Shown here in pieces: positions 16,504 to 24,337 of a DNA stretch of 64,000 bases. Position numbers and translations under genes: made by a program. The DNA is taken from assembly GCF_014640315.1 (NCBI RefSeq), contig NZ_BMGS01000009.1, positions 62,001-126,000 on the forward strand, written 5' to 3'. The notes under the pieces were generated by a model. The model had not been told where the DNA came from, ran no database searches, and saw nothing but the letters and a program-made list of their open reading frames with translations. Within the stretch, counting starts at the first letter, position 1; each line of letters opens with the position of its first letter. Source of the stretch: Hymenobacter glacieicola (lineage in GTDB: Bacteria > Bacteroidota > Bacteroidia > Cytophagales > Hymenobacteraceae).

Positions 16504-16542
16504 TGGTCACGAAAGTACGAGAAGGCAGATGGCAGAAAACTG

Positions 16543-16872
16543 TCAGGAAAAGGAATTAGCCCGTCCTGCTACATGGTATTGCCCCCAGGCAGAACAGTTG
16601 GTGCGGGCCCGCAGGTAGTAGCCCAGCGGCAGCGGACGGGCTTGCCCGGGCTGGTCGGTCGGGAAAGAGTCAACCGGCTGGGCGAAGAAGTCGGGCCGCG
16701 CCGCCCCCATCCCCTTTTCGTACAACTGGCGGGTTTGGGTATCCGTCAGCCGGAACACTTTGGTTAGGTAGCTGCGCTGGCGGGCAGCCGGCAGGCGCTG
16801 CTGGGCCGTAGCCAGCAACGGTAGCAAGCTAATGCAAATGAGTAAGGCCCGGGTGCGTAAGAATTGGAACAT
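16543..16872 (-). CDS. Small exported protein of unknown function
   Basis: This 109-residue protein has a signal peptide (MFQFLRTRALLICISLLPLLATA) followed by QQRLPAARQRSYLTKVFRLTDTQTRQLYEKGM. The RLTDTQTRQLYE stretch resembles the short helical motif found in periplasmic sensor or Spy-like small proteins of Bacteroidota, but this is weak. It is divergent from the basic-protein gene at 17033. Confidence 0.6.
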   Translation of the reverse strand: MFQFLRTRALLICISLLPLLATAQQRLPAARQRSYLTKVFRLTDTQTRQLYEKGMGAARPDFFAQPVDSFPTDQPGQARPLPLGYYLRARTNCSAWGQYHVAGRANSFS

Positions 16873-16993
16873 AGGCTAGGAAGAATATAAATTCTACCAG
16901 TCAGATGCCGTTATCGGGGGTATTCCACAATCCACGGCCGACTTTTTTTGCGTACTGCCCGTATTCTGGCCGAATAGTTGCCGTTCGGTGTCC

Positions 16994-17001
16994 TACTTTT
17001 G
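16994..17001 (+). promoter_or_regulatory. -7 element of the first basic-protein gene
   Basis: TACTTTTG is a perfect TAnnTTTG match, 32 bases before the ATG at 17033. Confidence 0.55.
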
Positions 17002-17032
17002 CCTCCCCGTTTGCGGCTTTACTTCTCTTGAC

Positions 17033-17314
17033 ATGCCTAGACTTTTTCTACTTCTCTGGCTGATGCTGATGGCATTGGTTGATGTGAGCCCAGCCCTGGG
17101 TCAGGGCGGCCCGGCAGCCCGCGCCAAAATGCGCGGCAAAACCTACGTGCACCGCCCCAATTACCGCACCTACAAAGGAGGAGGCCGCCGGGCCCGCAAG
17201 AAGCGCACGGCCCGCTACCGGCAGCGGTGGTACCAGATCTGGCGCAAACGGAAAAGAACTACGACTCCCGCGCCCAAGCAGCCCTCGCGCAACCAGACCA
17301 TTGGCGGAGGCTAG
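17033..17314 (+). CDS. Small secreted Arg/Lys-rich protein, tandem paralog 1
   Basis: The start at ATG 17033 gives 93 residues with a signal peptide (MPRLFLLLWLMLMALVDVSPALG). The mature protein is extremely basic. It contains ARAKMRGKTYVHRPNYRTYK, which recurs with three substitutions in the next gene, then runs of Arg/Lys and a Pro/Thr tail. No known domain is recognised. High positive charge could mean binding to nucleic acid, anionic envelope polymers or membranes (inference). A terminator at 17341 follows, so each paralog has its own transcript. Confidence 0.75.
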   Translation: MPRLFLLLWLMLMALVDVSPALGQGGPAARAKMRGKTYVHRPNYRTYKGGGRRARKKRTARYRQRWYQIWRKRKRTTTPAPKQPSRNQTIGGG

Positions 17315-17340
17315 CGGTAAGCTACTATAAGTCAACAGCA

Positions 17341-17377
17341 ACCGGCCTTTCCCCTCCTCGTGATGGGAAAGGCCGGT
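17341..17377 (+). terminator. Terminator between the two basic-protein genes
   Basis: A perfect 13-bp stem ACCGGCCTTTCCC with an 11-base loop. Confidence 0.75.
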
Positions 17378-17478
17378 GCTTTGTAACCTAGCCTGAACAA
17401 TACCGACTCCGCCGGGCGGCCTGCACAATTTTTTTGCCTCTGCTTGAGTTAGTAGGCTGGACCTAACCTGTTTGGCCT

Positions 17479-17715
17479 ATGACCCGGATCGTGCTTTTGT
17501 TGGTTGCGCTGTTGATGATTGGCGTAGCCGAACCCGTTGATGCCGCTCGCCCTACCCGGTACGCCCGGGCTAAGATGCGCGGCAAAACTTACACCCACCG
17601 CCCCTTCTATAAGCGCTATAAGGGCCGCAAAACCAGTAAGAAGCGGTTCTCGCTGCTACGGCAGAAAGCCCGCTCCCAATCGACTTACAAAGTAGGCCGG
17701 CACTCCACCCGGTAA
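17479..17715 (+). CDS. Small secreted Arg/Lys-rich protein, tandem paralog 2
   Basis: This 78-residue protein has a signal peptide (MTRIVLLLVALLMIGVAEPVDA) and a mature basic region with ARAKMRGKTYTHRPFYKRYK, aligning closely with paralog 1 (17033-17314). The C-terminal half is Lys/Ser/Arg-rich and differs from the paralog. The conserved core ARAKMRGKTYxHRPxYxxYK defines a small family not known to me. Function unknown. Confidence 0.75.
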   Translation: MTRIVLLLVALLMIGVAEPVDAARPTRYARAKMRGKTYTHRPFYKRYKGRKTSKKRFSLLRQKARSQSTYKVGRHSTR

Positions 17716-17736
17716 CTTTCTCACTGACAGCACACG

Positions 17737-17801
17737 AGGGCCGGTTTTCCGGCAGCTCAGCCCGGAGCCTACCGGAGCCGGGTTGCCGGGAAGCCGGCCC
17801 T
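17737..17801. terminator. Bidirectional terminator hairpin
   Basis: AGGGCCGGTTTTCCGGCA pairs over 18 bp (two wobble/mismatch positions) with 17784-17801. It lies between the convergent basic-protein and RlaP genes. Confidence 0.65.
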
Positions 17802-17810
17802 TGGGTTGGG

Positions 17811-18893
17811 TTACCGGCGGGCCTGGGCATACCAGGTCCGCCGCACTTGGCGCAGCAGGTTTTCGGCCGCGGCGTGGTCAGGGGCATCGGGCAGCGCCGA
17901 GCTGGCAAAGGCTGCCTCCACCCGGTTCACCAGGGCTTCGGCTTCCGTTACCAGTTCATCGTAGGCAAACTCACCGCGGCGGATTTGCAGCAGAAAGTCT
18001 CGGTCGGGGCGGCGCACGTGCAGCTGGCTGGTAATAGCAATTTCCTCGGCCATGCGCAACAGCCGAAATACGTGGAGCATGTTCTTTGCGTCGTAATTTT
18101 TGCCGTGCTGCACCGTGTTCTGGTAACGCTCCGGGTTGCGTTTCTGCTCCCATTCCTGGTACTCGCGGTACACGCGGCAGTAAGTGCTGTAGCCATTGCG
18201 GTTAAAGCTGAGGTAGGCAACCGGCACTTCCCCTTTCGGCACGGCTGAGAGCTGCACGTCCTGGGATGTTTCCGGGTCGCGCACCAGGCCCCGGTAGGCG
18301 TGGCGCTGTTGCGGCGTTTCGTCCACGAACAGGGCGTATAAATCGTTGAGGTGATTCACGTTGGCCAGCCCGCACTGACTGGCTGCGTAGCCGCGCCGAG
18401 TCAGCCACGTGTTTACGGGCTGCGCACCGGCGCCTACCGTCACGTAGCAGAAATCGAGCACCGACTTGCGCTGGGGTGACTCTGGATGGTTGATTTTCTT
18501 GTTCAGCCCCCGGGCCTTCCGGATTTGCGCCACGGCGTACTCGGCGAAGCTCTGGCGGCAAAGCTTGGAGAGAAAGTCTTCGGCCCGAAACGCCTCGAAA
18601 AGCGGGTGTCGGTACACTACGCAATCCGCGGGAGTACCCAACAGCTCGAGCACCGTAGGGTTACTTTTGAGCAGCAGCTCCACGAAGCGGCGCAGCTCAT
18701 AGAAGACTTCGTCGTTGGTTTCATTGGCTACCTGGGGCACGTAGGTGAGGCCGTAGAATTCGTCTTCCGGCAGCACGAATACCCCTTTCCGGTCTGTATC
18801 GGAGTGGGGCAGATGGGTGCCGTAGGCGCGGCTGCCGCTGATGGCTTCAAACAGAATCAGGCCGCGCTGGCGCAGGTCGGCAATAGTGAGCAT
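17811..18893 (-). CDS. RlaP-type nucleotidyltransferase 1 (RNA repair-associated)
   Basis: This 360-residue protein belongs to the DNA polymerase beta-like nucleotidyltransferases of the YcgL/RlaP type (COG3541, PF10127). The active-site signature is GSRAYGT (residues 20-26) followed by SDTDRKG, whose two Asp residues (32 and 34) bind the catalytic metals. A long helical C-terminal region follows. This family is known to co-occur with Pnkp and Hen1 in RNA-repair loci, and both are in this window on the same strand. Likely role: adding or transferring nucleotides at damaged RNA ends (inference). A paralog lies at 19584-20351. Confidence 0.85.
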   Translation of the reverse strand: MLTIADLRQRGLILFEAISGSRAYGTHLPHSDTDRKGVFVLPEDEFYGLTYVPQVANETNDEVFYELRRFVELLLKSNPTVLELLGTPADCVVYRHPLFEAFRAEDFLSKLCRQSFAEYAVAQIRKARGLNKKINHPESPQRKSVLDFCYVTVGAGAQPVNTWLTRRGYAASQCGLANVNHLNDLYALFVDETPQQRHAYRGLVRDPETSQDVQLSAVPKGEVPVAYLSFNRNGYSTYCRVYREYQEWEQKRNPERYQNTVQHGKNYDAKNMLHVFRLLRMAEEIAITSQLHVRRPDRDFLLQIRRGEFAYDELVTEAEALVNRVEAAFASSALPDAPDHAAAENLLRQVRRTWYAQARR

Positions 18894-19012
18894 GTTTTTC
18901 GGTAAAGAAACCAGTGCTACCCGCAGCGGCTCCGGGACAATTTTCTACTTTTATTCGAGGCCTCTTTTTGGCGTCTGACTACTGGCCAAAACGAAAACAA
19001 GGAATCCACAGC

Positions 19013-19497
19013 ATGCAGAACCAGCAGGTAAAGCTAAGACCAACGGAAAAATCTGATTTGGATTCTTTATTTCAATTTCAGCTCGACGAAGAGGCGGCGT
19101 ATTTGGCTGCCTTCATGCCAAAAGATCACACGAATCAGGCAGCCTATCGGGAAAAATACACCCGGTTTTTACACGACTCCACCATCAACATGCAGACAAT
19201 TCTGGTTGATGAAGTGCTGGCCGGCAGTATCGCCAAGTTCGAAATGGAAGGCGACGCCGAAATTACGTATTGGCTGGACCGGCGCTTTTGGGACAAGGCG
19301 TGGCAACCACCGCGCTGCAACACTTTCTGCTTATAGAGCAGACCCGGCCTATTTTTGGCCGGGTTGCCTTCGACAACGTTGGCTCACAGAAAGTACTGGA
19401 ACACTGCGGCTTCGTAAAAATCGGCACGGACAAAGGGTTTGCCAACGTGCGCCAGCTGGAGGTGGAAGAATACACCTACCGGCTGGCGGAGGGGTAG
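19013..19497 (+). pseudogene. GNAT N-acetyltransferase, frameshifted
   Basis: The N-terminal part (from ATG 19013, QQVKLRPTEKSDLDSLFQF, to EITYWLDRRFW) and the C-terminal part (GQGVATTALQHFL to EVEEYTYRLAEG) are in different frames, joined at the T4G3 run at 19286-19292. One additional G there restores WGQGVATTAL, the acetyl-CoA-binding motif (Q/RxxGxG/A), and a continuous protein of about 161 residues. As read, the product would stop at 19333. This is either a real inactivating one-base deletion or a homopolymer sequencing error. No canonical slippery heptamer in the zero frame supports programmed frameshifting. Confidence 0.8.
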
Positions 19498-19583
19498 CTC
19501 CAACCAGAAAGGCCACCTAAATTTCAGGATAAGGGCTGGTTCCGGAAAGGGCCGCCGCGGGTGCGTGGAGGGGCGCAGCAGGC

Positions 19584-20351
19584 TCAGGATGCCGGGGAAA
19601 GCCACGCCCGAAATAGTGCGTCCAGGTCCGACGTGGGGTCGGCTTGGCGGGTAACGGGCAGCGTGTCGCGGGCGGCCAGGGCGGCTTCGTATTCAGCCCG
19701 CAGAAACGCCACCAGTGCTGCGGGGCGCGGCACGGTGGTTTTCTCGTGGGCCGTGGCTTTGCGGGTTAGCAGTTCCTGCGCTACCAGGTGCAGCGCCGGC
19801 GGCAACAACTCGCGCAACTTCCCGAACTCCATGGGTGGAACTTCAGCAGGCCGCTCCCGAATCCAACGGGCCGCCAGGGCCGAGCGCAGGGCGTAGAACA
19901 GTCGCTTCAGGCGTACTTCCTCGCCTAGCAAATCCTCCTCTACCCCGCGGCGCACCAGGCCCAGGTAGTGGTGCAACCCGGCCCGCGGGTTCCAGCAATC
20001 CGTCAGCAACGGCTCTAGCGCGACCCGGAAACCGGGTGCTTCCTGATATACTACCGGCGACTGTAGCCACTCAAACAAGGCCGCGTTGGAACCGCGCAGC
20101 AGCTTCAGGGTTTTGCGCAGCTCCCAGCCGGCCAGGTCCAGTTCATCATCCACGGGGAAGTTGAGCGTGTCGGGGCCGTCATCAAGGGTTAGGTACCACT
20201 GGGCCGGGCGGGCATAAATAAAGCGTACGTCGTAGTCAGAATCGGGTGAGGGAAAGCCCCAGGCCCGGCTACCCGACTCACAGGCGTAGAGGATGCGGAT
20301 ATGGTCAGTGGCTTCGAGTTGGGTAAGCGCAGTCTGGATCCGGGAAAGCAT
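19584..20351 (-). CDS. RlaP-type nucleotidyltransferase 2 (RNA repair-associated)
   Basis: The chosen ATG at 20351 (MLSRIQTALTQLEATDHIRI) gives 255 residues. An in-frame longer version begins at 20378. The catalytic motif is ESGSRAWGFPSPDSDYDV, with metal-binding Asp39 and Asp41. It is shorter than and divergent from the neighbour at 17811 (GSRAYGT...DTD), but of the same PF10127 family. The C-terminal half contains RRGVEEDLLGEEVRLKRLFY, a helical region typical of the family. It is on the same strand as pnkp and hen1. Its exact substrate is unknown. Confidence 0.87.
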   Translation of the reverse strand: MLSRIQTALTQLEATDHIRILYACESGSRAWGFPSPDSDYDVRFIYARPAQWYLTLDDGPDTLNFPVDDELDLAGWELRKTLKLLRGSNAALFEWLQSPVVYQEAPGFRVALEPLLTDCWNPRAGLHHYLGLVRRGVEEDLLGEEVRLKRLFYALRSALAARWIRERPAEVPPMEFGKLRELLPPALHLVAQELLTRKATAHEKTTVPRPAALVAFLRAEYEAALAARDTLPVTRQADPTSDLDALFRAWLSPAS

Positions 20352-20759
20352 ACAATAGCATGAGTAGAATTTATACAAAGCACAAGGTATAGCTCAACAA
20401 GCACGCATATTGCCTTGCCGCGCAATTTTGCTTATCCCCGCCAGCCTCAGGTTAACGCCGCTATTCCCGCTCAGTGCTCCTCACTCGGGGTGTCAAAATC
20501 CCATCTTGGCGCGGCTGCGGGCCTGGGCCAGATGGGGTATGGGCGGCGCACCTGGCTTAAGATCGACTGCCCTTGGTGGCAGCAGAGCTGGGCGCCTACC
20601 CTGCCTCGGGCGCTAACATCTGGCGCCGGCTCGAGGCGCTTAGCTGCTTAGGGCTGGCACCGTTGCGAATATGTGGTTAGTATTGAGGACGCAATAGCTT
20701 CGATCAGCCACCGGAGCGACGAGCTGCAGTGGCGTTGCCTCATTTCTTACTTGCGCCTT
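20352..20759. other. Intergenic region between divergent RlaP 2 and M28 peptidase genes
   Basis: A 408-base stretch with no credible gene and only short GC-rich inverted repeats (for example CTGCC-N6-GGCAG). No consensus promoter is recognised. Confidence 0.45.
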
Positions 20760-22484
20760 ATGGTTTTTTCTTTCTTACCCAGCAGCCTGCGCCACGCCAC
20801 TTCGGTGGGGCTGCTAGGTTTGGCTCTGAGCAGTTGCCAGACTCAAACCACTACCTCCTCAACGCCGCTGGCTGCCACGGCGGAAACGGCCACCACTGCC
20901 CCCGAAACCCCAGCCACAACTGCCATCAGCGCCGCTACCATCGGCCGCTACCTGCAGGCCGTGTCGTCGGATGAGATGCTGGGCCGCAAGCCCTTTACCG
21001 TGGGCGAGCAACGCAGCACCCAGTACCTGGCCGACGAGTTCAAGCGCCTGGGCCTGCAGCCCGGCCCCGAAGGTTCCTATTTCCAGCCCGTGCCGCTAGT
21101 GGAAATTACCGGCACGCCCGCCCCTACCCTCCAGGTAAAAGGCAAAGGCCAGCCGCTGAGCTTTCAGTACAAGACGGATTTCGTGACGTTCACCCAGCGC
21201 GAGCAGGCGCAGGTAAGCGTCAGCAACTCGCCGCTGGTGTTTGCCGGCTACGGGGTGGTGGCGCCCGAGTACGGCTGGGACGACTACGCCGGCCTCGATG
21301 TGAAAGGCAAAACCGTGGTGGTGCTGGTAAATGACCCCGGCAACGCGGGCACCGACTCGACCTTGTTCAAGGGCAAGGCCATGACCTACTACGGCCGCTG
21401 GACCTACAAATACGAGGAGGCCGCCCGCCACGGTGCGGCCGGTGTGCTCATCGTGCACGACACCAAGCCCGCGGCCTACCCCTGGTCGGTGGTGCTAAGC
21501 GGGGCCATTAGCCCGAAGCTGCGCGCCCAAACCGCCAACAAAGGCATCGATAAGTGCGCTTTGGAAGGCTGGTTGACCCTGGATGCGGCCAAGAAGCTGT
21601 TTTCGGCCGCCGGCCAGAGCTACGAGCAGCTGTATGCCGCCGCGAATACCAAAGGCTTCCGGCCTCGGGCGTTGGGTGGGCTTACCCTCACGGGCAGCAT
21701 CCAGAACAAGCTCCGCCGCCAAACCTCGCGTAACGTACTGGCCGTGCTGCCCGGCACCACCCGCCCCGATGAATACATCATCTACTCCGCCCATTGGGAC
21801 CATTTTGGGGTGGGTAAGGCCATTGCCGGCGACTCTATTTACAACGGCGCCGTAGATGATGGCACCGGCCTGGCGGCCCTGCTGAGCATTGCCGAAGCGT
21901 TCCAGAAAGCGCCGCAGAAGCCGGAGCGCAGCATCGTGTTTCTGGCCGTCACGGCCGAGGAGCAGGGCTTGCTGGGCTCGGCCTACTACGCCCAGCACCC
22001 GCCCTACCCGCTGAATAAGACAGTAGCCGACCTGAACATGGACATGCTCTGGCCCTACGGCGAAATGAAGGACCTGACGGTCATCGGCTACGGGCAGTCG
22101 GAGCTAGAGGACTACGCCCGCGCCGCCGCCCAGGAGCAGGACCGCTACATTCTGCCCGATCAGCAGCCCGAAACCGGCATGTTCTACCGCTCCGACCACT
22201 TCAACTTCGCCCACGTGGGCGTGCCCTCGCTTTACGCCAGCGGCGGCTTCGAGAGCCGCACCGGCGGCAAGGAAACCATTGCCCGCCAGCGCCAGCACTA
22301 TACCACCAATATGTACCACAAGCCCGCCGACCAGTTTGACCCCAGCTGGGACCTTGCGGGCATTGCCCAGGATGCCCAGCTTTACTTCCGCGTGGGTCAG
22401 CGCTTGGCCGCCGAAACCACCTTCCCGCAGTGGCGCGCCGGCTCCGAGTTCAAGGGCGCGCGGGACAGGAGTATGGGCAAGTAA
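20760..22484 (+). CDS. M28-family metallopeptidase lipoprotein with PA domain
   Basis: From ATG 20760 (574 residues) the N-terminus is a lipoprotein signal with lipobox LSSC (Cys26), so the protein is anchored in the envelope. A Ser/Thr-rich linker is followed by a PA-like insertion (YGVVAPEYGWDDYAG, GKTVVVLVNDPG). The M28 domain carries the co-catalytic zinc ligands: HWDHFG, VDDGTG, catalytic Glu in AEEQGLLG, NMDM, and the last His in DHFNFAHVG. Predicted role: aminopeptidase-type hydrolysis of peptides outside the cytoplasm. Confidence 0.93.
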   Translation: MVFSFLPSSLRHATSVGLLGLALSSCQTQTTTSSTPLAATAETATTAPETPATTAISAATIGRYLQAVSSDEMLGRKPFTVGEQRSTQYLADEFKRLGLQPGPEGSYFQPVPLVEITGTPAPTLQVKGKGQPLSFQYKTDFVTFTQREQAQVSVSNSPLVFAGYGVVAPEYGWDDYAGLDVKGKTVVVLVNDPGNAGTDSTLFKGKAMTYYGRWTYKYEEAARHGAAGVLIVHDTKPAAYPWSVVLSGAISPKLRAQTANKGIDKCALEGWLTLDAAKKLFSAAGQSYEQLYAAANTKGFRPRALGGLTLTGSIQNKLRRQTSRNVLAVLPGTTRPDEYIIYSAHWDHFGVGKAIAGDSIYNGAVDDGTGLAALLSIAEAFQKAPQKPERSIVFLAVTAEEQGLLGSAYYAQHPPYPLNKTVADLNMDMLWPYGEMKDLTVIGYGQSELEDYARAAAQEQDRYILPDQQPETGMFYRSDHFNFAHVGVPSLYASGGFESRTGGKETIARQRQHYTTNMYHKPADQFDPSWDLAGIAQDAQLYFRVGQRLAAETTFPQWRAGSEFKGARDRSMGK

Positions 22485-22528
22485 CTAGTGCTTTCAAAAA
22501 GTATATACTACCTAGTGTAATACCGCCC

Positions 22529-23371
22529 GTGATAAAGAGAGAATTAAATGAGAAGTTGAAAGAGCTGGGACTTATTCAGCATCAGGAGAAAATTCAATCA
22601 GTCAGTCGACCTTGTATACGGCTACACTTGGCGCCTGAAGAAGAGGAAACTATTCCTCTCGGCAGCTCTAAGATGGGTGGTACACCAGACCTACCGCCAG
22701 GCTGTCAGTGGCCGACAGAGCAGGACTCGCAAAAGCCTCTTTCTTTCATTGCGCAGATCAATCTTGCTAAAGTGAGTGGTTGCGATGAGCAAGGGTTGCT
22801 GCCCCGCCAGGGACTTCTGTCCTTTTTTTACTCGGCCGAGCAGGAGGCCTGGGGATACGATAGCAAAGACAGAGACAAATTCAAGGTTCTGTATTACGAA
22901 GGCTCGCCCAGTGAGCTTCACCGCGTCTCCTTTCCCGATACGCTGGCAGAAGACGCTCGATTCGAGGCGTGCACCCTTACTCCGCAGTTGGAAATAAGTC
23001 TACCCTCCTGGGATAATAATTTGCTCGATTTTCTAACCGAGAGTGAACAGGAAAACCTGTTTGATCTGGAAGAAAGAAATATAAATAAGCTGTTTGGCCA
23101 CGCTGACACCATTCAGAGCTCCATGGAATTGGAGTGCGAGTTGGTCACGAATGGCATCTACTGTGGTGACCCATCGGGGTATGCCTTGCCTCAAGCAAAA
23201 GAACTGGAGCCAAATGCAGTTAATTGGCGACTTTTATTGCAGGTTGATAGCAATGAGGACGAATGCGGCATGATGTGGGGCGACGCAGGTAGACTCTATT
23301 TCTGGATTAGAGAACAAGACTTAAAAACCCAGAATTTCGACGCCAGTTGGGTTATCCTACAATGTTATTAA
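22529..23371 (+). CDS. YwqG-like (DUF1963) protein
   Basis: The start is chosen at GTG 22529 (280 residues), because the preceding frame would overlap the M28 gene; an ATG at 22430 is possible. Typical DUF1963 features are seen: PLGSSKMGGTPDLPPGCQWP, then LSFIAQINLAKV, a central LSFFYSAEQEAWGYD and the end DEDECGMMWGDAGRLYFWI-like segment. The family is widespread in bacteria with no established function. The DNA is visibly more AT-rich, with different codon use from its neighbours, suggesting recent acquisition. Confidence 0.82.
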   Translation: MIKRELNEKLKELGLIQHQEKIQSVSRPCIRLHLAPEEEETIPLGSSKMGGTPDLPPGCQWPTEQDSQKPLSFIAQINLAKVSGCDEQGLLPRQGLLSFFYSAEQEAWGYDSKDRDKFKVLYYEGSPSELHRVSFPDTLAEDARFEACTLTPQLEISLPSWDNNLLDFLTESEQENLFDLEERNINKLFGHADTIQSSMELECELVTNGIYCGDPSGYALPQAKELEPNAVNWRLLLQVDSNEDECGMMWGDAGRLYFWIREQDLKTQNFDASWVILQCY

Positions 23372-23403
23372 TAGAGGGAAACTTACAGCTCTGAAAGATT
23401 TAC

Positions 23404-23450
23404 AAAACCAAAACCTCAGCGACTGTAGAGTTTGCTGAGGTTTTGGTTTT
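23404..23450. terminator. Terminator between DUF1963 and NIPSNAP genes
   Basis: A perfect 17-bp stem AAAACCAAAACCTCAGC with a 13-base loop, between convergent genes. Confidence 0.8.
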
Positions 23451-23501
23451 TGTGCGAACGAAAAATCTGATAGTTGCTACGGTTACAGACCACTACTCTG
23501 C

Positions 23502-24290
23502 TCAGAGTCCCGAATACGGCGCGGGGCGCAGAAACACGATGTCGATGTGGGAGACGTTGTTTTGGTACTCGGGCAGGCTGGAAAGTTTCTTCCACTCCGA
23601 ATCGTTGCCGAAGGCTTTCCAGTGGGCTTCCCGCGCTTGCACATTGTCGAAAGAGGTCATGTACAGGAGGTTCGGCATTTTGGCGCCGAAGAGTACTTCC
23701 CCGTAGAAAATGGCATTGAAGCCCAGCCGGGAAAACAGCTTGATTTCCCCGCCGGCATTAAACATCTGCACTTTATTGCGGAACAGCTTCTCGCTGGCTC
23801 CCTCGTAGCTGCGCAGCTCATACACCCACTCGTTTTTGGGCCCACTGAGCTGCGGGGGCGCTAGGCTCGTCATTTGCTCAAAGGGCTTGATAAGGACCGT
23901 TTCCAGGCGGCTATACGCCGGGGCGTTGGGAACCGCATTCACGTAGGAGCTCCCGGCAGCCAGCAGTTTCGTGGTGGTTTCCTGGTTCACTTTCTCCCAC
24001 TGCTTCAAGGACACGTACGGGGTCAAGACGTAGATTCTTCGGTCAGCGGCCGTATCGTTACCGATGGGTTTAAACACGCCAATGGTCGTGATACCGGCGG
24101 CGCGCAACGTCGGTATGTAGCGGTGCTGCAAAAAACTATCTATCACTGCCTCTTGCCGGCGGGTGGTGAGGTGATACACCTTGAGTTCCAGGTAGGCAGG
24201 CCGCTCCGCCACGGCAGTAGCCGCCGCATTCTCCTTACCTATGCCCAAGCCTAAAAGGATGGTAAACACCAGAAGCTGAAGCTGTTTCAT
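23502..24290 (-). CDS. Exported NIPSNAP-family protein
   Basis: This 262-residue protein has an N-terminal signal-like segment (MKQLQLLVFTILLGLGIG) and two NIPSNAP-type ferredoxin-like repeats, the first near LELKVYHLTT (residue ~33) and the second near WVYELRSYEG (residue ~155). NIPSNAP proteins fold as dimeric alpha-beta barrels. The function of exported bacterial members is unknown. It lies 47 bases downstream of pnkp on the same strand and may be read by the same transcript. Confidence 0.88.
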   Translation of the reverse strand: MKQLQLLVFTILLGLGIGKENAAATAVAERPAYLELKVYHLTTRRQEAVIDSFLQHRYIPTLRAAGITTIGVFKPIGNDTAADRRIYVLTPYVSLKQWEKVNQETTTKLLAAGSSYVNAVPNAPAYSRLETVLIKPFEQMTSLAPPQLSGPKNEWVYELRSYEGASEKLFRNKVQMFNAGGEIKLFSRLGFNAIFYGEVLFGAKMPNLLYMTSFDNVQAREAHWKAFGNDSEWKKLSSLPEYQNNVSHIDIVFLRPAPYSGL

Positions 24291-24337
24291 AGTTGAGCGA
24301 GCAAAGAATAGTTAGTAGGTAAGCACGAAGCCCGTTC

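Noticed and set aside
19286..19292. Programmed -1 frameshift in the GNAT gene
   Set aside because: The T4G3 run is not positioned as a canonical slippery heptamer in the zero frame, and no strong downstream structure was recognised; deletion or sequencing error is simpler.
20352..20759. Possible small RNA or gene in the gap upstream of the M28 gene
   Set aside because: Only short chance inverted repeats; no promoter-terminator pair recognised.
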